Source of the DNA: Rhodopirellula islandica
GTDB taxonomy: Bacteria; Planctomycetota; Planctomycetia; Pirellulales; Pirellulaceae
Direction of reading: 5' to 3'
DNA: 64,000 nt
Assembly (NCBI RefSeq): GCF_001027925.1
Contig: NZ_LECT01000017.1
Coordinates: 62,001 to 126,000 of the forward strand
In this document: piece by piece, positions 36,074 through 45,712 of the stretch
Numbering within the stretch: position 1 is the stretch's first letter
Layout of the letters: each line of letters opens with the position of its first letter
Notes under the pieces: generated by a model
Told to the model about the DNA's origin: nothing
The model's database searches: none
What the model saw: the letters and a program-made list of their open reading frames with translations, nothing else
Made by a program: the position numbers and the translations under genes

Positions 36074-37636
36074 ATGCGCACCGCACTTTCACAAGCCCGC
36101 CCGTTTCTAGCTGCGCTGCTCTGCGCGGCTTTGGGCGGCCCCATTGCCCAGGCCGCCGACCAGCTTCCTCCCACTCCCCAGCGTGATGGGGTCGAACCTC
36201 GCAACGTGGTTTTCATCCTGACCGATGACCATCGCTTCGACGCCATGGGTTGCGCCGGCCATCCGTTTCTCGAAACACCGCACCTCGATTCGATCGCGGC
36301 CAACGGAACGCACCTCAAAAATGCGTTTGTCACCACCAGTTTGTGCTCGCCCAGCCGCGCCTCGATTTTGACCGGTTTGTACACACACAAGCACCGTGTG
36401 ATCGACAACAACCGAGTGGTTCCCGACGGCACATTGTTCTTTCCTCAATACTTGCAACGGGCGGGATACGACACGGCCTTCGTGGGCAAATGGCACATGG
36501 GTGGGCACCACGATGACCCGCGTCCCGGATTTGATCATTGGGTCAGCTTCCGAGGGCAGGGCAACTACTTGCCACCAGGTCCCAAGTACACCCTGAACGT
36601 CAACGGCGAACGGGTCAAGCAAAAGGGTTACATCACCGATGAATTGACGGACTACGCCGTCGATTGGTTGAAAGAGCGAGACGACGACAAGCCGTTTTTT
36701 CTCTACTTGTCCCACAAAGCTGTTCACTCGAACTTCACCCCCGCCAAGCGCCATCAAGGACGTTACGCTGATGCTGATCTCAGTTTCCTGCCGACGGGAA
36801 AAGAGCTTTCCGCTGACAAAAACACACCGCGTTGGGTGAGAGACCAGAAGAACAGTTGGCACGGAATCGACTTTTCGTATCACAGCGACAAAGGACTCGA
36901 CTATCTCTATCGCCGCTATTGCGAGTCCGTGCTCGCGGTGGACGACAGCGTCGGTCGAGTCTTGCAGCAGCTCAAGGACATGGGCATTCACGACGACACG
37001 CTGGTCATCTACATGGGCGACAACGGATTCATGTGGGGCGAACACGGGTTGATCGACAAACGGGTTTCCTATGAGGCGTCAATTCGCGTCCCGATGTTGA
37101 TGCAGTGCCCCAACTTGTTCGAGGGCGGCAAACCAATTGAGAACGTGATTGGAAACATCGACGTCGGACCGACCGTGTTGCATGCTGCTGGGTTGCAAAC
37201 ACCGGACTACATGGACGGGCAAAGCTTCCTTGACCTGCCGAACGATCGCGACGCCGATTGGCGGAAGTATTTCTTGTACGTGTACTACTGGGAAAAGAAC
37301 TTCCCCCAAACGCCGACTCAATTTGCCTTGCGTGGAGATCGTTTCAAGTACATCACTTACTACGGATTGTGGGACACCGACGAACTCTATGATCTGCAAA
37401 CCGACCCTGATGAGTTGAACAACTTGATCCACGACCCAGACTACCAATCGGTTGCCAAGGAGATGGAAAACCAGCTGTACGAGATGCTGGGCGACGAAGG
37501 CGGCATGGACATTCCCATGAACCAACCTCGTGGAGGATCCAACAACAAGCGTTGGGTTGAACAGGGTGGATCCGCGGCCGCTGACTTCCCCAAAGCCTTT
37601 GTGGTCGAGGAACCGCTCAACCGCAACGCAAACTGA
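36074..37636 (+). CDS. Sulfatase (iduronate-2-sulfatase/choline-sulfatase-like), secreted
   Basis: 520 aa from ATG 36074 with signal peptide (about 1-28, FLAALLCAALGGPIAQAAD). Metal-site NVVFILTDDHRFDAMGC (D51, D52), formylglycine motif CSPSR with Cys91 (SLCSPSRASILTG), then FVGKWHMGG and MGDNGFMWGEHG. C-terminal subdomain YDLQTDPDELNNL is the usual sulfatase ending. A longer frame from 35945 has no signal-like N-terminus. Not obviously operonic: 161 bp after the aquaporin-SGNH ORF, followed by a hairpin terminator. Confidence 0.93.
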   Translation: MRTALSQARPFLAALLCAALGGPIAQAADQLPPTPQRDGVEPRNVVFILTDDHRFDAMGCAGHPFLETPHLDSIAANGTHLKNAFVTTSLCSPSRASILTGLYTHKHRVIDNNRVVPDGTLFFPQYLQRAGYDTAFVGKWHMGGHHDDPRPGFDHWVSFRGQGNYLPPGPKYTLNVNGERVKQKGYITDELTDYAVDWLKERDDDKPFFLYLSHKAVHSNFTPAKRHQGRYADADLSFLPTGKELSADKNTPRWVRDQKNSWHGIDFSYHSDKGLDYLYRRYCESVLAVDDSVGRVLQQLKDMGIHDDTLVIYMGDNGFMWGEHGLIDKRVSYEASIRVPMLMQCPNLFEGGKPIENVIGNIDVGPTVLHAAGLQTPDYMDGQSFLDLPNDRDADWRKYFLYVYYWEKNFPQTPTQFALRGDRFKYITYYGLWDTDELYDLQTDPDELNNLIHDPDYQSVAKEMENQLYEMLGDEGGMDIPMNQPRGGSNNKRWVEQGGSAAADFPKAFVVEEPLNRNAN

Positions 37637-37703
37637 TCCGTTGTCGATGCCGGAGGCCATCGCGTTGCGAAACCGCCATCCGTCAACGAACGGCTTCCAT
37701 GGA

Positions 37704-37738
37704 AAGCGGCTGCCCCCTCAAGGACAGCCGCTTCTTTT
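37704..37738 (+). terminator. Rho-independent terminator after sulfatase gene
   Basis: Perfect 9-bp stem AAGCGGCTG (37704-37712) / CAGCCGCTT (37725-37733), then CTTTT. It lies between converging genes and may also serve the alpha/beta hydrolase gene on the other strand. Confidence 0.7.
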
Positions 37739-37780
37739 CACCTCTCCCAGATGTGCCAACTCGAAGAAGCTGGCGGCGAA

Positions 37781-38947
37781 TCAGTTGGTCGCAGGTTCAG
37801 GCTCGATGGGTGTGTGCTGGAGAACACGATCGATGATGGAATAGGATTCCATTCGCATGTTCTTTGTGAAATCGTGCTCGCAGTCTGGAGTCAACAGGAT
37901 CAACTCCTCGGGGGCGTCAAACAGCGAATAGATTTGGGCAGCCACTGGAATCGCCTTGCGGACGCCGCGAATGTCAAAATTTGCGTCGTGAGTGGGGGAG
38001 ACCGATACAAAGGTTCGTGGTGCCATCGCGGCGACCAATTCATAGAAATCAAACGGAACCTTGTCGGGGGCCAATTGAAACTCGTCTCTCAGTCGGGGCA
38101 TGTACCGTTCACTTGCCCAGCCCTCGATTTGCCCGCCATAGTAGTCATGAAATGGACACCAGCCACAACTGGAGACCATCACCTTCACTCGTTGGTCAAA
38201 CACTCCCAGGAAAATGGCGTTGTGACCTCCAAGTGAATGCCCAATCGCACCGATGCGTTCGGAATCAACGATCGGCAGCTCGGCAAGGTAGTCGACGCAT
38301 CGCCGATGATTGGCGATGGCCTTCATCGTGCCCGATGCATAATTGTCGCGTTTGAAGTCATAGTCGGCGTACTCGCCAAAGGACGGGTAGTCGGGTGCGA
38401 TGACCACATAGCCACGCTGTGCAAGCTCGATTCCATACTGTCGACCCGGTCGACCACCCTGGCCGGCAACGATCCGTTTCCCTGCTGCCCCCGTGGGATG
38501 CAGGGCGACAACGGCTGGCAATTTGGGTGAAGAAATGACGTTTGTTAGCGCGTTCACGTTCACGAACTGTGCAACGGAGCTGGGAAGGTACAGATCGAAT
38601 GGCAGACGATCCGAGTCGTCCACAGCCATCGTCATTGTCATTCGACGCACTTTTCCTATCCACACGTCTTCGGTGATTCGAGTGTCAAACGCAGGCAAGG
38701 CTTCGGTTTGTGGCAACGGCCCCATTGCCAACTCTGCCCCGGCGATGATTTGCTGGCGACGGAACATCCAGTCGGCAACCGACTGGATTGGTTTGAGTTT
38801 GCCGTCGGCGGCTCGGTACTGGGACAGGTCCGAGTGTTGCAATTGCGTTTGGTCAGCCGATTGGTCATCGGCACTCGCATTGCCAGTCGCAACAGCGAAC
38901 AAACTGGCCCAAGCAAGAGCACCAACCCAAAAGCTATTCGCGTGCAT
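37781..38947 (-). CDS. Secreted alpha/beta hydrolase (dienelactone hydrolase/acetyl esterase-like)
   Basis: 388 aa from ATG 38947 (MHANSFWVGALAWASLFAVA..., signal to about residue 28). The alpha/beta-hydrolase core reads LPAVVALHPTG (oxyanion strand), GYVVIAPDYPSFG and the nucleophile elbow GHSLGGHN with Ser238. Likely acid and base are in SPTHDANFD and PDCEHDF. Probable carbohydrate esterase or deacetylase acting on plant or algal polysaccharide, matching the sulfatases around it, but the substrate is not known. A longer reading from 39109 runs through a 20-bp tandem repeat and is rejected. Confidence 0.85.
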   Translation of the reverse strand: MHANSFWVGALAWASLFAVATGNASADDQSADQTQLQHSDLSQYRAADGKLKPIQSVADWMFRRQQIIAGAELAMGPLPQTEALPAFDTRITEDVWIGKVRRMTMTMAVDDSDRLPFDLYLPSSVAQFVNVNALTNVISSPKLPAVVALHPTGAAGKRIVAGQGGRPGRQYGIELAQRGYVVIAPDYPSFGEYADYDFKRDNYASGTMKAIANHRRCVDYLAELPIVDSERIGAIGHSLGGHNAIFLGVFDQRVKVMVSSCGWCPFHDYYGGQIEGWASERYMPRLRDEFQLAPDKVPFDFYELVAAMAPRTFVSVSPTHDANFDIRGVRKAIPVAAQIYSLFDAPEELILLTPDCEHDFTKNMRMESYSIIDRVLQHTPIEPEPATN

Positions 38948-39022
38948 TGCAATCTCCAAATGGTAAACCGGCTTGGACGCTCGCCGATCGCGGTTGTATC
39001 GAGTATCGAATCGCTCGATTTT

Positions 39023-39062
39023 GGTGGGTGGCACCATCCGGGGGTGGGTGGCACCATCCGGG
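39023..39062. repeat. 20-bp perfect tandem repeat (x2)
   Basis: Two adjacent identical units (39023-39042 and 39043-39062) containing GTGGCACCATCC, 76 bp upstream of the hydrolase start codon. Intergenic; no family identified. Confidence 0.85.
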
Positions 39063-39077
39063 GTGATCCGGAAGGTG

Positions 39078-39206
39078 CTAAGCAGGTCGGCAGGAGTGAT
39101 CAAGCACAACCATGTGAGCCGTTTGGGCGTTAGCCCCGGTTGTGCGTGAAAACCGTGGCTAACGCCAGCGGCTCACATACCCGATGACACCTGCGTACCT
39201 GCTTAG
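39078..39206 (-). repeat. Dispersed palindromic repeat, copy B (intact, 129 bp)
   Basis: Bounded by perfect 10-bp terminal inverted repeats CTAAGCAGGT (39078-39087) and ACCTGCTTAG (39197-39206). The inside is a second, longer imperfect hairpin (GTGAGCCG...GGCGTTAGCC...AACC / GGTT...GGCTAACGCC...CGGCTCAC). It is homologous, in inverse orientation, to 5685-5888, and also to 47928-48058. Its end overlaps the 3' end of the DUF1501 gene and contains that gene's TAA stop. Confidence 0.85.
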
Positions 39207-40630
39207 GCGAGGATGTCGTGGAGGACGTTTCCGTGGACGTCGGTGAGGCGGAAGTCTCGTCCGGAGTAGCGGTAGGTCAGTTTTTCGTGATCGAGACCGA
39301 GGGCGTGCAACATCGTGGCGTGCAGGTCGTGCACACTGGTTGGATTCTCTTCGGCTTTGAAACCAAATTCGTCCGTTGACCCGTAGACGGTTCCACCCTT
39401 GATGCCGCCTCCTGCCATCCACACGGTGAATCCGTAGTGGTTGTGGTCACGCCCCAGTTTCGATGCACCAGCACCGGTCAGTTCCACCGTTGGCGTGCGT
39501 CCGAATTCGCCTCCCCACACGACCAAAGTCTCCTCCAGCATGCCGCGTGATTTGAGATCGCCCAGCAGTGCGGCAATCGGCTGATCAATTTCTCCAGCGA
39601 GTTTGCGATGGTTGTCAGCAATGTTGTCGTGATTGTCCCAGGGCTGACCGGCCCCGTGCCACAACTGGATGTAGCGGACCCCGCGTTCCGCGAGCCGTCG
39701 CGCGATCAGCGTCTGTCGTCCGTGCACAGTGTCGCCGTATCGCTCCCGCGTGTGCTTTGTTTCACTGGCGATGTCAAACGCGTCACTGGCCTCCGTCTGC
39801 ATCCGAAACGCGAGCTCGTAGGACTGAATCCTGGATTCCAAACGTTGATCGACCCGCGGGGTTTGATGCTGGTGATTCCACTTGGCCAACAGTTCCAACT
39901 GACGTTTCTGGTCGGGTGTGCTGATCTGTGGGTGTTCGATGTTCTCGATCAACTGACTCAACTGGGTGTGCTGAGTGTCGATGTGGGTGCCTTGAAACGA
40001 ACCGGGAAGAAAGGCCGACTGCCAATTCTCCGCGTCCTTGATCGGCAGACCACCTGGACACATCGCGATGAAGCCGGGCAGGTTCTTGTTTTCCGCACCC
40101 AGGCCGTACAGCACCCAAGCCCCTGCGCTGGGGCGTGTCTGGACGGAGTCGCCGCAATTCATCAGCATCAACGATGGCTCATGGTTGGGCACTTGTGCGT
40201 ACATGGACCGGATCACGGCGATGTCGTCGATGTGCTCGGCTGTCTTTGAAAACAGTTCGCTGACTTCGATTCCTGACTCACCATAGCGTTGAAACTTGAA
40301 AGGCGATGGAAACGCCGCTCCGGTCTTGCGTTCGGTCGTCAGGGTTTCGCCAAGTCGCCGGCCGGCATACTTCTGCAAGGCGGGTTTGGGATCGAATGTG
40401 TCGACATGCGAGGGGCCGCCGTTCAAAAAGAACTGAATCACTCGCTTGGCTTTCCCACCAAAGTGCGGGCCGATCACTGCGTCTCCGGTGCCGTTGTCGT
40501 CGGCCAGGACTGAATTGAGCCCCAGGGCTCCCAACCCCATACCGGACCGGAGCAGCATGTCACGTCGGCTGAGTGGCGATTGGAATCGGCCCCGCAGCGG
40601 ATGGAACGCGTTTGAGTGTTTCATGTTCAT
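39203..40630 (-). CDS. DUF1501 protein with Tat-type signal
   Basis: 475 aa. N-terminal LSRRDMLLRSGMGLGALGL is a twin-arginine signal. DUF1501 body: KRVIQFFLNGGPSHVDTFDP, FKFQRYGESGIEVSELF, HGAGQPWDNHDNI, ETLVVWGGEFGRTPTVE, GRDHNHYGFTVWMAGGGIKG and closing DLHATMLHALGLDHEKL. The family is related to the sulfatase/alkaline phosphatase fold but its activity is unproven. It follows the DUF1549/1553 cytochrome gene by 15 bp, the usual planctomycete pairing. The TAA stop lies in the terminal inverted repeat of copy B. Confidence 0.93.
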   Translation of the reverse strand: MNMKHSNAFHPLRGRFQSPLSRRDMLLRSGMGLGALGLNSVLADDNGTGDAVIGPHFGGKAKRVIQFFLNGGPSHVDTFDPKPALQKYAGRRLGETLTTERKTGAAFPSPFKFQRYGESGIEVSELFSKTAEHIDDIAVIRSMYAQVPNHEPSLMLMNCGDSVQTRPSAGAWVLYGLGAENKNLPGFIAMCPGGLPIKDAENWQSAFLPGSFQGTHIDTQHTQLSQLIENIEHPQISTPDQKRQLELLAKWNHQHQTPRVDQRLESRIQSYELAFRMQTEASDAFDIASETKHTRERYGDTVHGRQTLIARRLAERGVRYIQLWHGAGQPWDNHDNIADNHRKLAGEIDQPIAALLGDLKSRGMLEETLVVWGGEFGRTPTVELTGAGASKLGRDHNHYGFTVWMAGGGIKGGTVYGSTDEFGFKAEENPTSVHDLHATMLHALGLDHEKLTYRYSGRDFRLTDVHGNVLHDILA

Positions 40631-40645
40631 CGTGTCGTTGCCTCT

Positions 40646-43600
40646 TCAATCCACAAACAAAAATTCGTTGGAACAAAACAGAATCTGAGCCAACTGCTCC
40701 AGTGGCGTCAGGCGGTTTGCTTCGTCGGTCGGAAAGTCAGCTTCCGAATCCCAAACGATTGCGTCGCCGGCCCCGGTTTTCGTCTCGCGATTGGGCGAGT
40801 GAGCGGCCTCGCTATCAGAAGCAGTTCCGGGCTCGGTCGTCACCGCTTCAGTCATGTCGGTGATCGTTACTTTCCAAAGGAATTGATCGCTGTTCAAAAC
40901 CGAGTCGATGTCGACCACGAAGTCAATCGTTTCACCTTTCTGCACTTTGATTGCCTCGGCATTCAAAGCTGCTGAGGACTGGTGAACCTTGGCCGCACCA
41001 AGCGGACCTTGCTCAGAGCTAACAATGAAGCCACGCACGCCATCGCCAGCCGCGACTTGATGGCGGAGTTCAGTTTCGATTCGAACCGTCATCTTGTCTG
41101 GTGCCGTCCAGCGGCGGACACACGCGGTGTTGCGTGTGTTGCCGGGGTGCCCGCCGACTGCGGACAGTTTCACCCAACCGAGTTTGCCGTCCGGCCAACT
41201 GGGACCGCCCTGCCAGGTTTGGCCCGTGAAGTGGGGAAGTGATGCGAAGTCTTGGACACGTTGGGCTTCCTCGTCATACTTCCCGTGCCCATACGACCAG
41301 TCCGCGACCGTTGGCCGAACGGGAGTGCTTTCCGTCGCCGCTTGGGAAGCAACTTGCAAAGCGTCGGTCACCTCTGCTTCGGTTGCAGCCCGTTGCAGCA
41401 CTCGCTGAAACATTTGTTCGATTGCCTGACGAGGCTCAGCGCCTTCGCCGCAAACGGAGGCCAGCTCCTGAGATCGTTTCAGAACAAGCGGATGGTTCAT
41501 GAAGAACAACGCTTGTTGCGGCACCGTGGTTTGGCTGCGGCGGGGCACATGCAAGTCAGGGTTGGCAAAGTCGAACACTCGCAGAATCGCGGGCAGGAAC
41601 TGGCGATCCACCAACCCGTACAACGTGCGTCGTACGTTGGATGGGGCTTTGAACAGATCCGCGGGTTTACCACCGGTCTGCAGGTCGATTTCACCGGTCG
41701 CCGTGAGCATTGAATCGCGAAACTGTTCGAACGTCAGACGCCGCGAATTCATTCGCCACAGCAACCGGTTCTCTGGATCACTCTCCATGGCTCGCTGCAG
41801 GTCAGCTCCACCGGTTGGTCCGAGAGACGATTGACGGAAGGTAGAGGAAGTCACGATGAGACGGTGCAGCTTCTTGAGACTCCATCCTTCATGGATGAAC
41901 CAATGAGCCAGCCAGTCCAGCAGTTCCGGGTGCGATGGACGTTCGGCTCGCAGTCCAAAGTCGCTGGGTGTGGTGACCAAACCGGTTCCGAAGTGATGTG
42001 CCCAGACGCGATTGACGATCACGCGTGCGGTCAGCGGGTTGGACTCGTCGATGATGTTTTGGGCAAGTTCAAGACGCCCGCTACCGACCTGAAATGGCTG
42101 GCGGTCTGAGGGAGACACCACTGCGAGAAATTGCCGCGGAACGTCGTCGCCTTGTGTGAGGATGTTGCCGCGTCGAAAAATCCGAGGTTCCGATGGAACT
42201 GGACGGTCTTTCAAGATCAACGCATAACCAGGAGGCTGCGAGGAGCGAATCAACCAGCGGTCGATCTCGCCTTGCAGTTTCCACAACGCGGTCGTGGTGC
42301 TGCTGTCGAAGAAGATTTCGGTATGAACGATTCCTTCGTCGGGAACATGGCAGGGAGACGCCAGACCGAACATCACCTGCCAAAGACGGTGGTCGGCAGG
42401 AGCGTTCTGGTTCGGCTCGTCGGCAGCGACCTCCGACAACAACTGTCCGTAACGATCGATGACCTCGGTGAAGTTGGTTGGCGGCGTCTCAAAGATGGCG
42501 GCAACGCGAGGATTGATCTCCACAGGTGTCGCCACAGCGATGGCGTCGCACACCGATGATGCCTGTTCGGTGAACTGATCCGGCGGCAATTTGGAAAACA
42601 GATGCCACGGCAGAAACACCGGATCACGCTGGCGATCTGCTGTTCTCAGGGATGCCTCCCAACGTCGCACGAATGCCGGCAGCAGGTCCGAGGCCTCGAA
42701 GATCTGATCGAAACCCTTGGGCGGATACTTGTCCAGTTCCGTTTGAGCGTACAAGTAATCTCGAACCCGGCTGCGGGCTCGCTTGGATGCTTCTTCGCGA
42801 CTTGATTTCAGCTTTTGCTGGAATGCTGTTTCGCGTTTCTGTAACTCCGCTTTGAACGCTTCATCAGCATTGGCTTCTGAGCCCGCGGGACTATTCAGCG
42901 AAACCAGTTGTTCCTCACAGCTGTTGAAGACCCCGTACAACGAGTAGTAGTCGGCGGTGGGGATCGGGTCGTATTTATGGTCGTGGCAACGAGCGCAACT
43001 GACCGTCAGCCCCAGTGTGCCGCGAGTCACCACGTCGATGCGGTCATCCATGATGTCACGATTGACCCCCAAGAACCGTCGACCAACGGTCAAAAATCCC
43101 ATGGCGGCCAAGTCTTTCTGACGCCTGGATTCGACCTGGTCGGCAGCCAATTGCAACAGCAGGAAACGGTCGTAAGCCATGTCCTCGTTCAGAGCATTGA
43201 CGACCCAATCGCGGTAACGCCACGCGTGCACCCAAAAACGCTCTTCACGCGCATACACGTACCCCTTGGTGTCGGAATAACGAGCCACGTCCAACCAATG
43301 ACGAGCCCAGTGTTCGCCGTATTGTGCGGAAGAAAGATAACGATCGACCAAGTCTGAATAGGCGTCCGTGGACGATGACGCAATGAACTGGTCAACATCG
43401 GTGGGGCTTGGTGGCAGACCCGTGAGAGTGAATGACAATCGTCGAATCAAGGTCCGCCGGTCGGACTCGGGGGAAGGTGACAGTCCCGCCTCACCGAGTT
43501 TGCGGAGGACGAAGGCGTCGATTGGATGGGGGACGACTTCGCGATCGGTCTGCCCCTCGTTTCGCTCGGCCCTTCCAGAGGAAGGTTGAAGTTTGGAGGC

Positions 43601-44134
43601 GGTTGGGTTTGCAAACAACCGAGGCACGAGAGGATTCTTGACGCTTTGAAACGCCCAGTGGTCCTTGGCATTTTCCATGGCGGCCGATTGCAGTTGCGAC
43701 GAACTTTCAGGCCAGGGCATGCCCATCGCGACCCACGTTTCGATCGCGGTGACTTGCGGTGGATCAAGCGGTTGGTCCGGTGGCATTGCGATGTTGTCGC
43801 TTCGCCGGACGGCTTCGAGTAGCAGGCTGTCGGCGGACACATCGCTAGGGAGCGGTCCGGAGAGTAGAGGCCCGGAGTCACCTCCCTGAATCAACGCTGG
43901 TTTCGAATCCAGACGCAAGCCACCGCTCTGTTCGCTTTCTCCATGACAAGCAATGCAGTGCTCGACCAAAATCGGTCGAATCTCGGCTTCAAAAAAACGA
44001 TCGGCCGGATCGTCCGCCAGGACTCGTCCCATGGAGCAGAACGCGAGGCAGGCAAAGATCGCGACGGTCGAGCATGTCCAGGGCTGGCGCATCAGGAGGC
44101 GAAGGAAGTACGATTGGGAGGCAAATCTCTCCAT
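40646..44134 (-). CDS. PSCyt1/DUF1549/DUF1553 planctomycete cytochrome protein
   Basis: 1162 aa from ATG 44134 (MERFASQSYFLRLL, followed by a hydrophobic signal STVAIFACLAFCSMGRVLA). Cytochrome-like motif CIACHG in PILVEHCIACHGESEQSGG, DUF1549 (PIDAFVLRKLGEAGLSPSPE, LTGLPPSPTDVDQF, YGEHWARHWLDVARYSDTKG), a second CARCHDHKYDPIPTADYYSL, and DUF1553 (ARVIVNRVWAHHFGTGLVTT, FRQSSLGPTGG). The C-terminal 200 residues form an extra domain. Exported, presumably periplasmic; role unknown. Forms a probable operon with two sulfatase genes upstream and DUF1501 downstream. Confidence 0.93.
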   Translation of the reverse strand: MERFASQSYFLRLLMRQPWTCSTVAIFACLAFCSMGRVLADDPADRFFEAEIRPILVEHCIACHGESEQSGGLRLDSKPALIQGGDSGPLLSGPLPSDVSADSLLLEAVRRSDNIAMPPDQPLDPPQVTAIETWVAMGMPWPESSSQLQSAAMENAKDHWAFQSVKNPLVPRLFANPTASKLQPSSGRAERNEGQTDREVVPHPIDAFVLRKLGEAGLSPSPESDRRTLIRRLSFTLTGLPPSPTDVDQFIASSSTDAYSDLVDRYLSSAQYGEHWARHWLDVARYSDTKGYVYAREERFWVHAWRYRDWVVNALNEDMAYDRFLLLQLAADQVESRRQKDLAAMGFLTVGRRFLGVNRDIMDDRIDVVTRGTLGLTVSCARCHDHKYDPIPTADYYSLYGVFNSCEEQLVSLNSPAGSEANADEAFKAELQKRETAFQQKLKSSREEASKRARSRVRDYLYAQTELDKYPPKGFDQIFEASDLLPAFVRRWEASLRTADRQRDPVFLPWHLFSKLPPDQFTEQASSVCDAIAVATPVEINPRVAAIFETPPTNFTEVIDRYGQLLSEVAADEPNQNAPADHRLWQVMFGLASPCHVPDEGIVHTEIFFDSSTTTALWKLQGEIDRWLIRSSQPPGYALILKDRPVPSEPRIFRRGNILTQGDDVPRQFLAVVSPSDRQPFQVGSGRLELAQNIIDESNPLTARVIVNRVWAHHFGTGLVTTPSDFGLRAERPSHPELLDWLAHWFIHEGWSLKKLHRLIVTSSTFRQSSLGPTGGADLQRAMESDPENRLLWRMNSRRLTFEQFRDSMLTATGEIDLQTGGKPADLFKAPSNVRRTLYGLVDRQFLPAILRVFDFANPDLHVPRRSQTTVPQQALFFMNHPLVLKRSQELASVCGEGAEPRQAIEQMFQRVLQRAATEAEVTDALQVASQAATESTPVRPTVADWSYGHGKYDEEAQRVQDFASLPHFTGQTWQGGPSWPDGKLGWVKLSAVGGHPGNTRNTACVRRWTAPDKMTVRIETELRHQVAAGDGVRGFIVSSEQGPLGAAKVHQSSAALNAEAIKVQKGETIDFVVDIDSVLNSDQFLWKVTITDMTEAVTTEPGTASDSEAAHSPNRETKTGAGDAIVWDSEADFPTDEANRLTPLEQLAQILFCSNEFLFVD

Positions 44135-44255
44135 CGGAAGTCGTTCGATCAATTTGTGTGGCGGGAACTTGGTCACCTTTGGAGCAGCGACGAAGTTGGA
44201 GGGGGGCCTCATTGTATCGTGTCAGGGGGGCAGCATGTGTGTGCAGTGGTTCTGT

Positions 44256-45683
44256 TCAGGGCACACGTTCCAGCTCAGACATCACGCTTGCTTTCCACTG
44301 TGTCAGTTCCGCTTTCATGCGTTTCACGATGGCTGGCTTTTGGTTTGCCAAGTCCGTCGTCTCGCCCGGATCATCGACGATGTCGTAGAGTGCGTCACCC
44401 TTTTCGGTCGAGATGAACTTGTACCGTTGTTCCATCCAGACAGCTTCCTTGCCATCACGATTGAGGAATCCCAATGGTTTCTGTCTGAGGATGGAATCTC
44501 CCGTCACGAACCGCAGCAGACTGGTTCCGTCATAAGTTCGGTCGGCAGGCAACTCGATTCCAATCGCGTCGAGGATGGTTGGGAAGTAGTCGGACGTGAA
44601 GCAAGGGGCATTGATCGTGCGTGCGGATGTCACCTTGTCGGGCCAGACCAGCAAGCCGGGCACGCGAATGCCGCCTTCGTTGATCGAAAGCTTGTAGCCC
44701 TTCAGATCTTTTGCCGACCCGACGTGCCGAGGGGAACCCTGACGCGCGGGGCCGTTGTCCGAACAGAAACAGAGCAGCGTGTTGTCGGCCACTCCCAAGT
44801 CATTGAGCTCGGATCGCAGACGTCCGACTTGTTCATCCATCGCTGTCAAACAGGCGTAGTAGTGTTGTGTGGGCTCGGGATGTTCGCGGTACATTCGGCG
44901 GTATTCCGGGCCGCCGACGACGGGTGAATGCGGTGTGTGAAACCACACCGCCGCAAAGAACGGTTGTTTCTTGCTGACGGCATCGCGAATGAATGGAATC
45001 GCTCGGTCCATCAACACTCGCGAATCGTCGCCGCGAGTGTTTTCGGTGACGGTTTGGTTCGGTCCGGTGAAGTAGTCGTTGCCGTAAGGCTGGTCCTGAC
45101 GTGGTGGTTGCTGGGGTTCCTTCGGATTGCTCGGACCCGGATTGCTCGGACCCGGGGTGATCAAAGGATCCCACGTTGGGACTTTCGATTCAGTGACAAA
45201 ACAAGTGTCGACATCACGCTCCCAAGGCGGGCAGTGGTAACGCTCTGGTTGCTCGGCAAAGGTTCCCCATCGCTTTTGATCGCCAATGGTTTTGGAAAGG
45301 GTTCCCAGATGCCATTTGCCGAAATGCCCGGTGGTGTACCCGTGCTTCTTCAGCACCGTGGTGATGGGGATCTCGGTGGGTTCCAACATGCCCTTCATCG
45401 CGAAGGTGACGCCGAATCGGTACGGGTTGCGACCGGTGTAACAACTCGCTCGAGTCGGCGAGCACATCGCGGCGGCGGCGTAGAACCGAGTGAACGTCAC
45501 GCCCTCCTTTGCCATTTGATCCAGATGAGGCGTCTTCAGGTGAGGGTGCCCGTTGTAGCCCGTGTCACCCCAGCCCTGATCGTCTGACATGCAGAGGATG
45601 ATGTTGGGAGGATCGGCAGCAATGGTGGGACAGGCCACGGACGCCAAGAGTGCGAAGGCGAACGCTCGTGCGGTTTGAATCAT
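44256..45683 (-). CDS. Sulfatase (arylsulfatase A type), secreted
   Basis: 475 aa from ATG 45683 (MIQTARAFAFALLASVACPT signal). NIILCMSDDQGWGDTGYNG (D34, D35 metal ligands), formylglycine motif CSPTR with Cys74 (MCSPTRASCYTGRN), GHFGKWHLGTLSK and FCSDNGPARQGSP. Similar in layout to the sulfatase at 16725-18218. The start is 29 bp after the stop of the sulfatase gene upstream, and the DUF1549/1553 gene follows 121 bp later, so co-transcription is likely. Confidence 0.93.
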   Translation of the reverse strand: MIQTARAFAFALLASVACPTIAADPPNIILCMSDDQGWGDTGYNGHPHLKTPHLDQMAKEGVTFTRFYAAAAMCSPTRASCYTGRNPYRFGVTFAMKGMLEPTEIPITTVLKKHGYTTGHFGKWHLGTLSKTIGDQKRWGTFAEQPERYHCPPWERDVDTCFVTESKVPTWDPLITPGPSNPGPSNPKEPQQPPRQDQPYGNDYFTGPNQTVTENTRGDDSRVLMDRAIPFIRDAVSKKQPFFAAVWFHTPHSPVVGGPEYRRMYREHPEPTQHYYACLTAMDEQVGRLRSELNDLGVADNTLLCFCSDNGPARQGSPRHVGSAKDLKGYKLSINEGGIRVPGLLVWPDKVTSARTINAPCFTSDYFPTILDAIGIELPADRTYDGTSLLRFVTGDSILRQKPLGFLNRDGKEAVWMEQRYKFISTEKGDALYDIVDDPGETTDLANQKPAIVKRMKAELTQWKASVMSELERVP

Positions 45684-45712
45684 GATGCTGTCGCGACTTT
45701 GTATTGGGAGAC

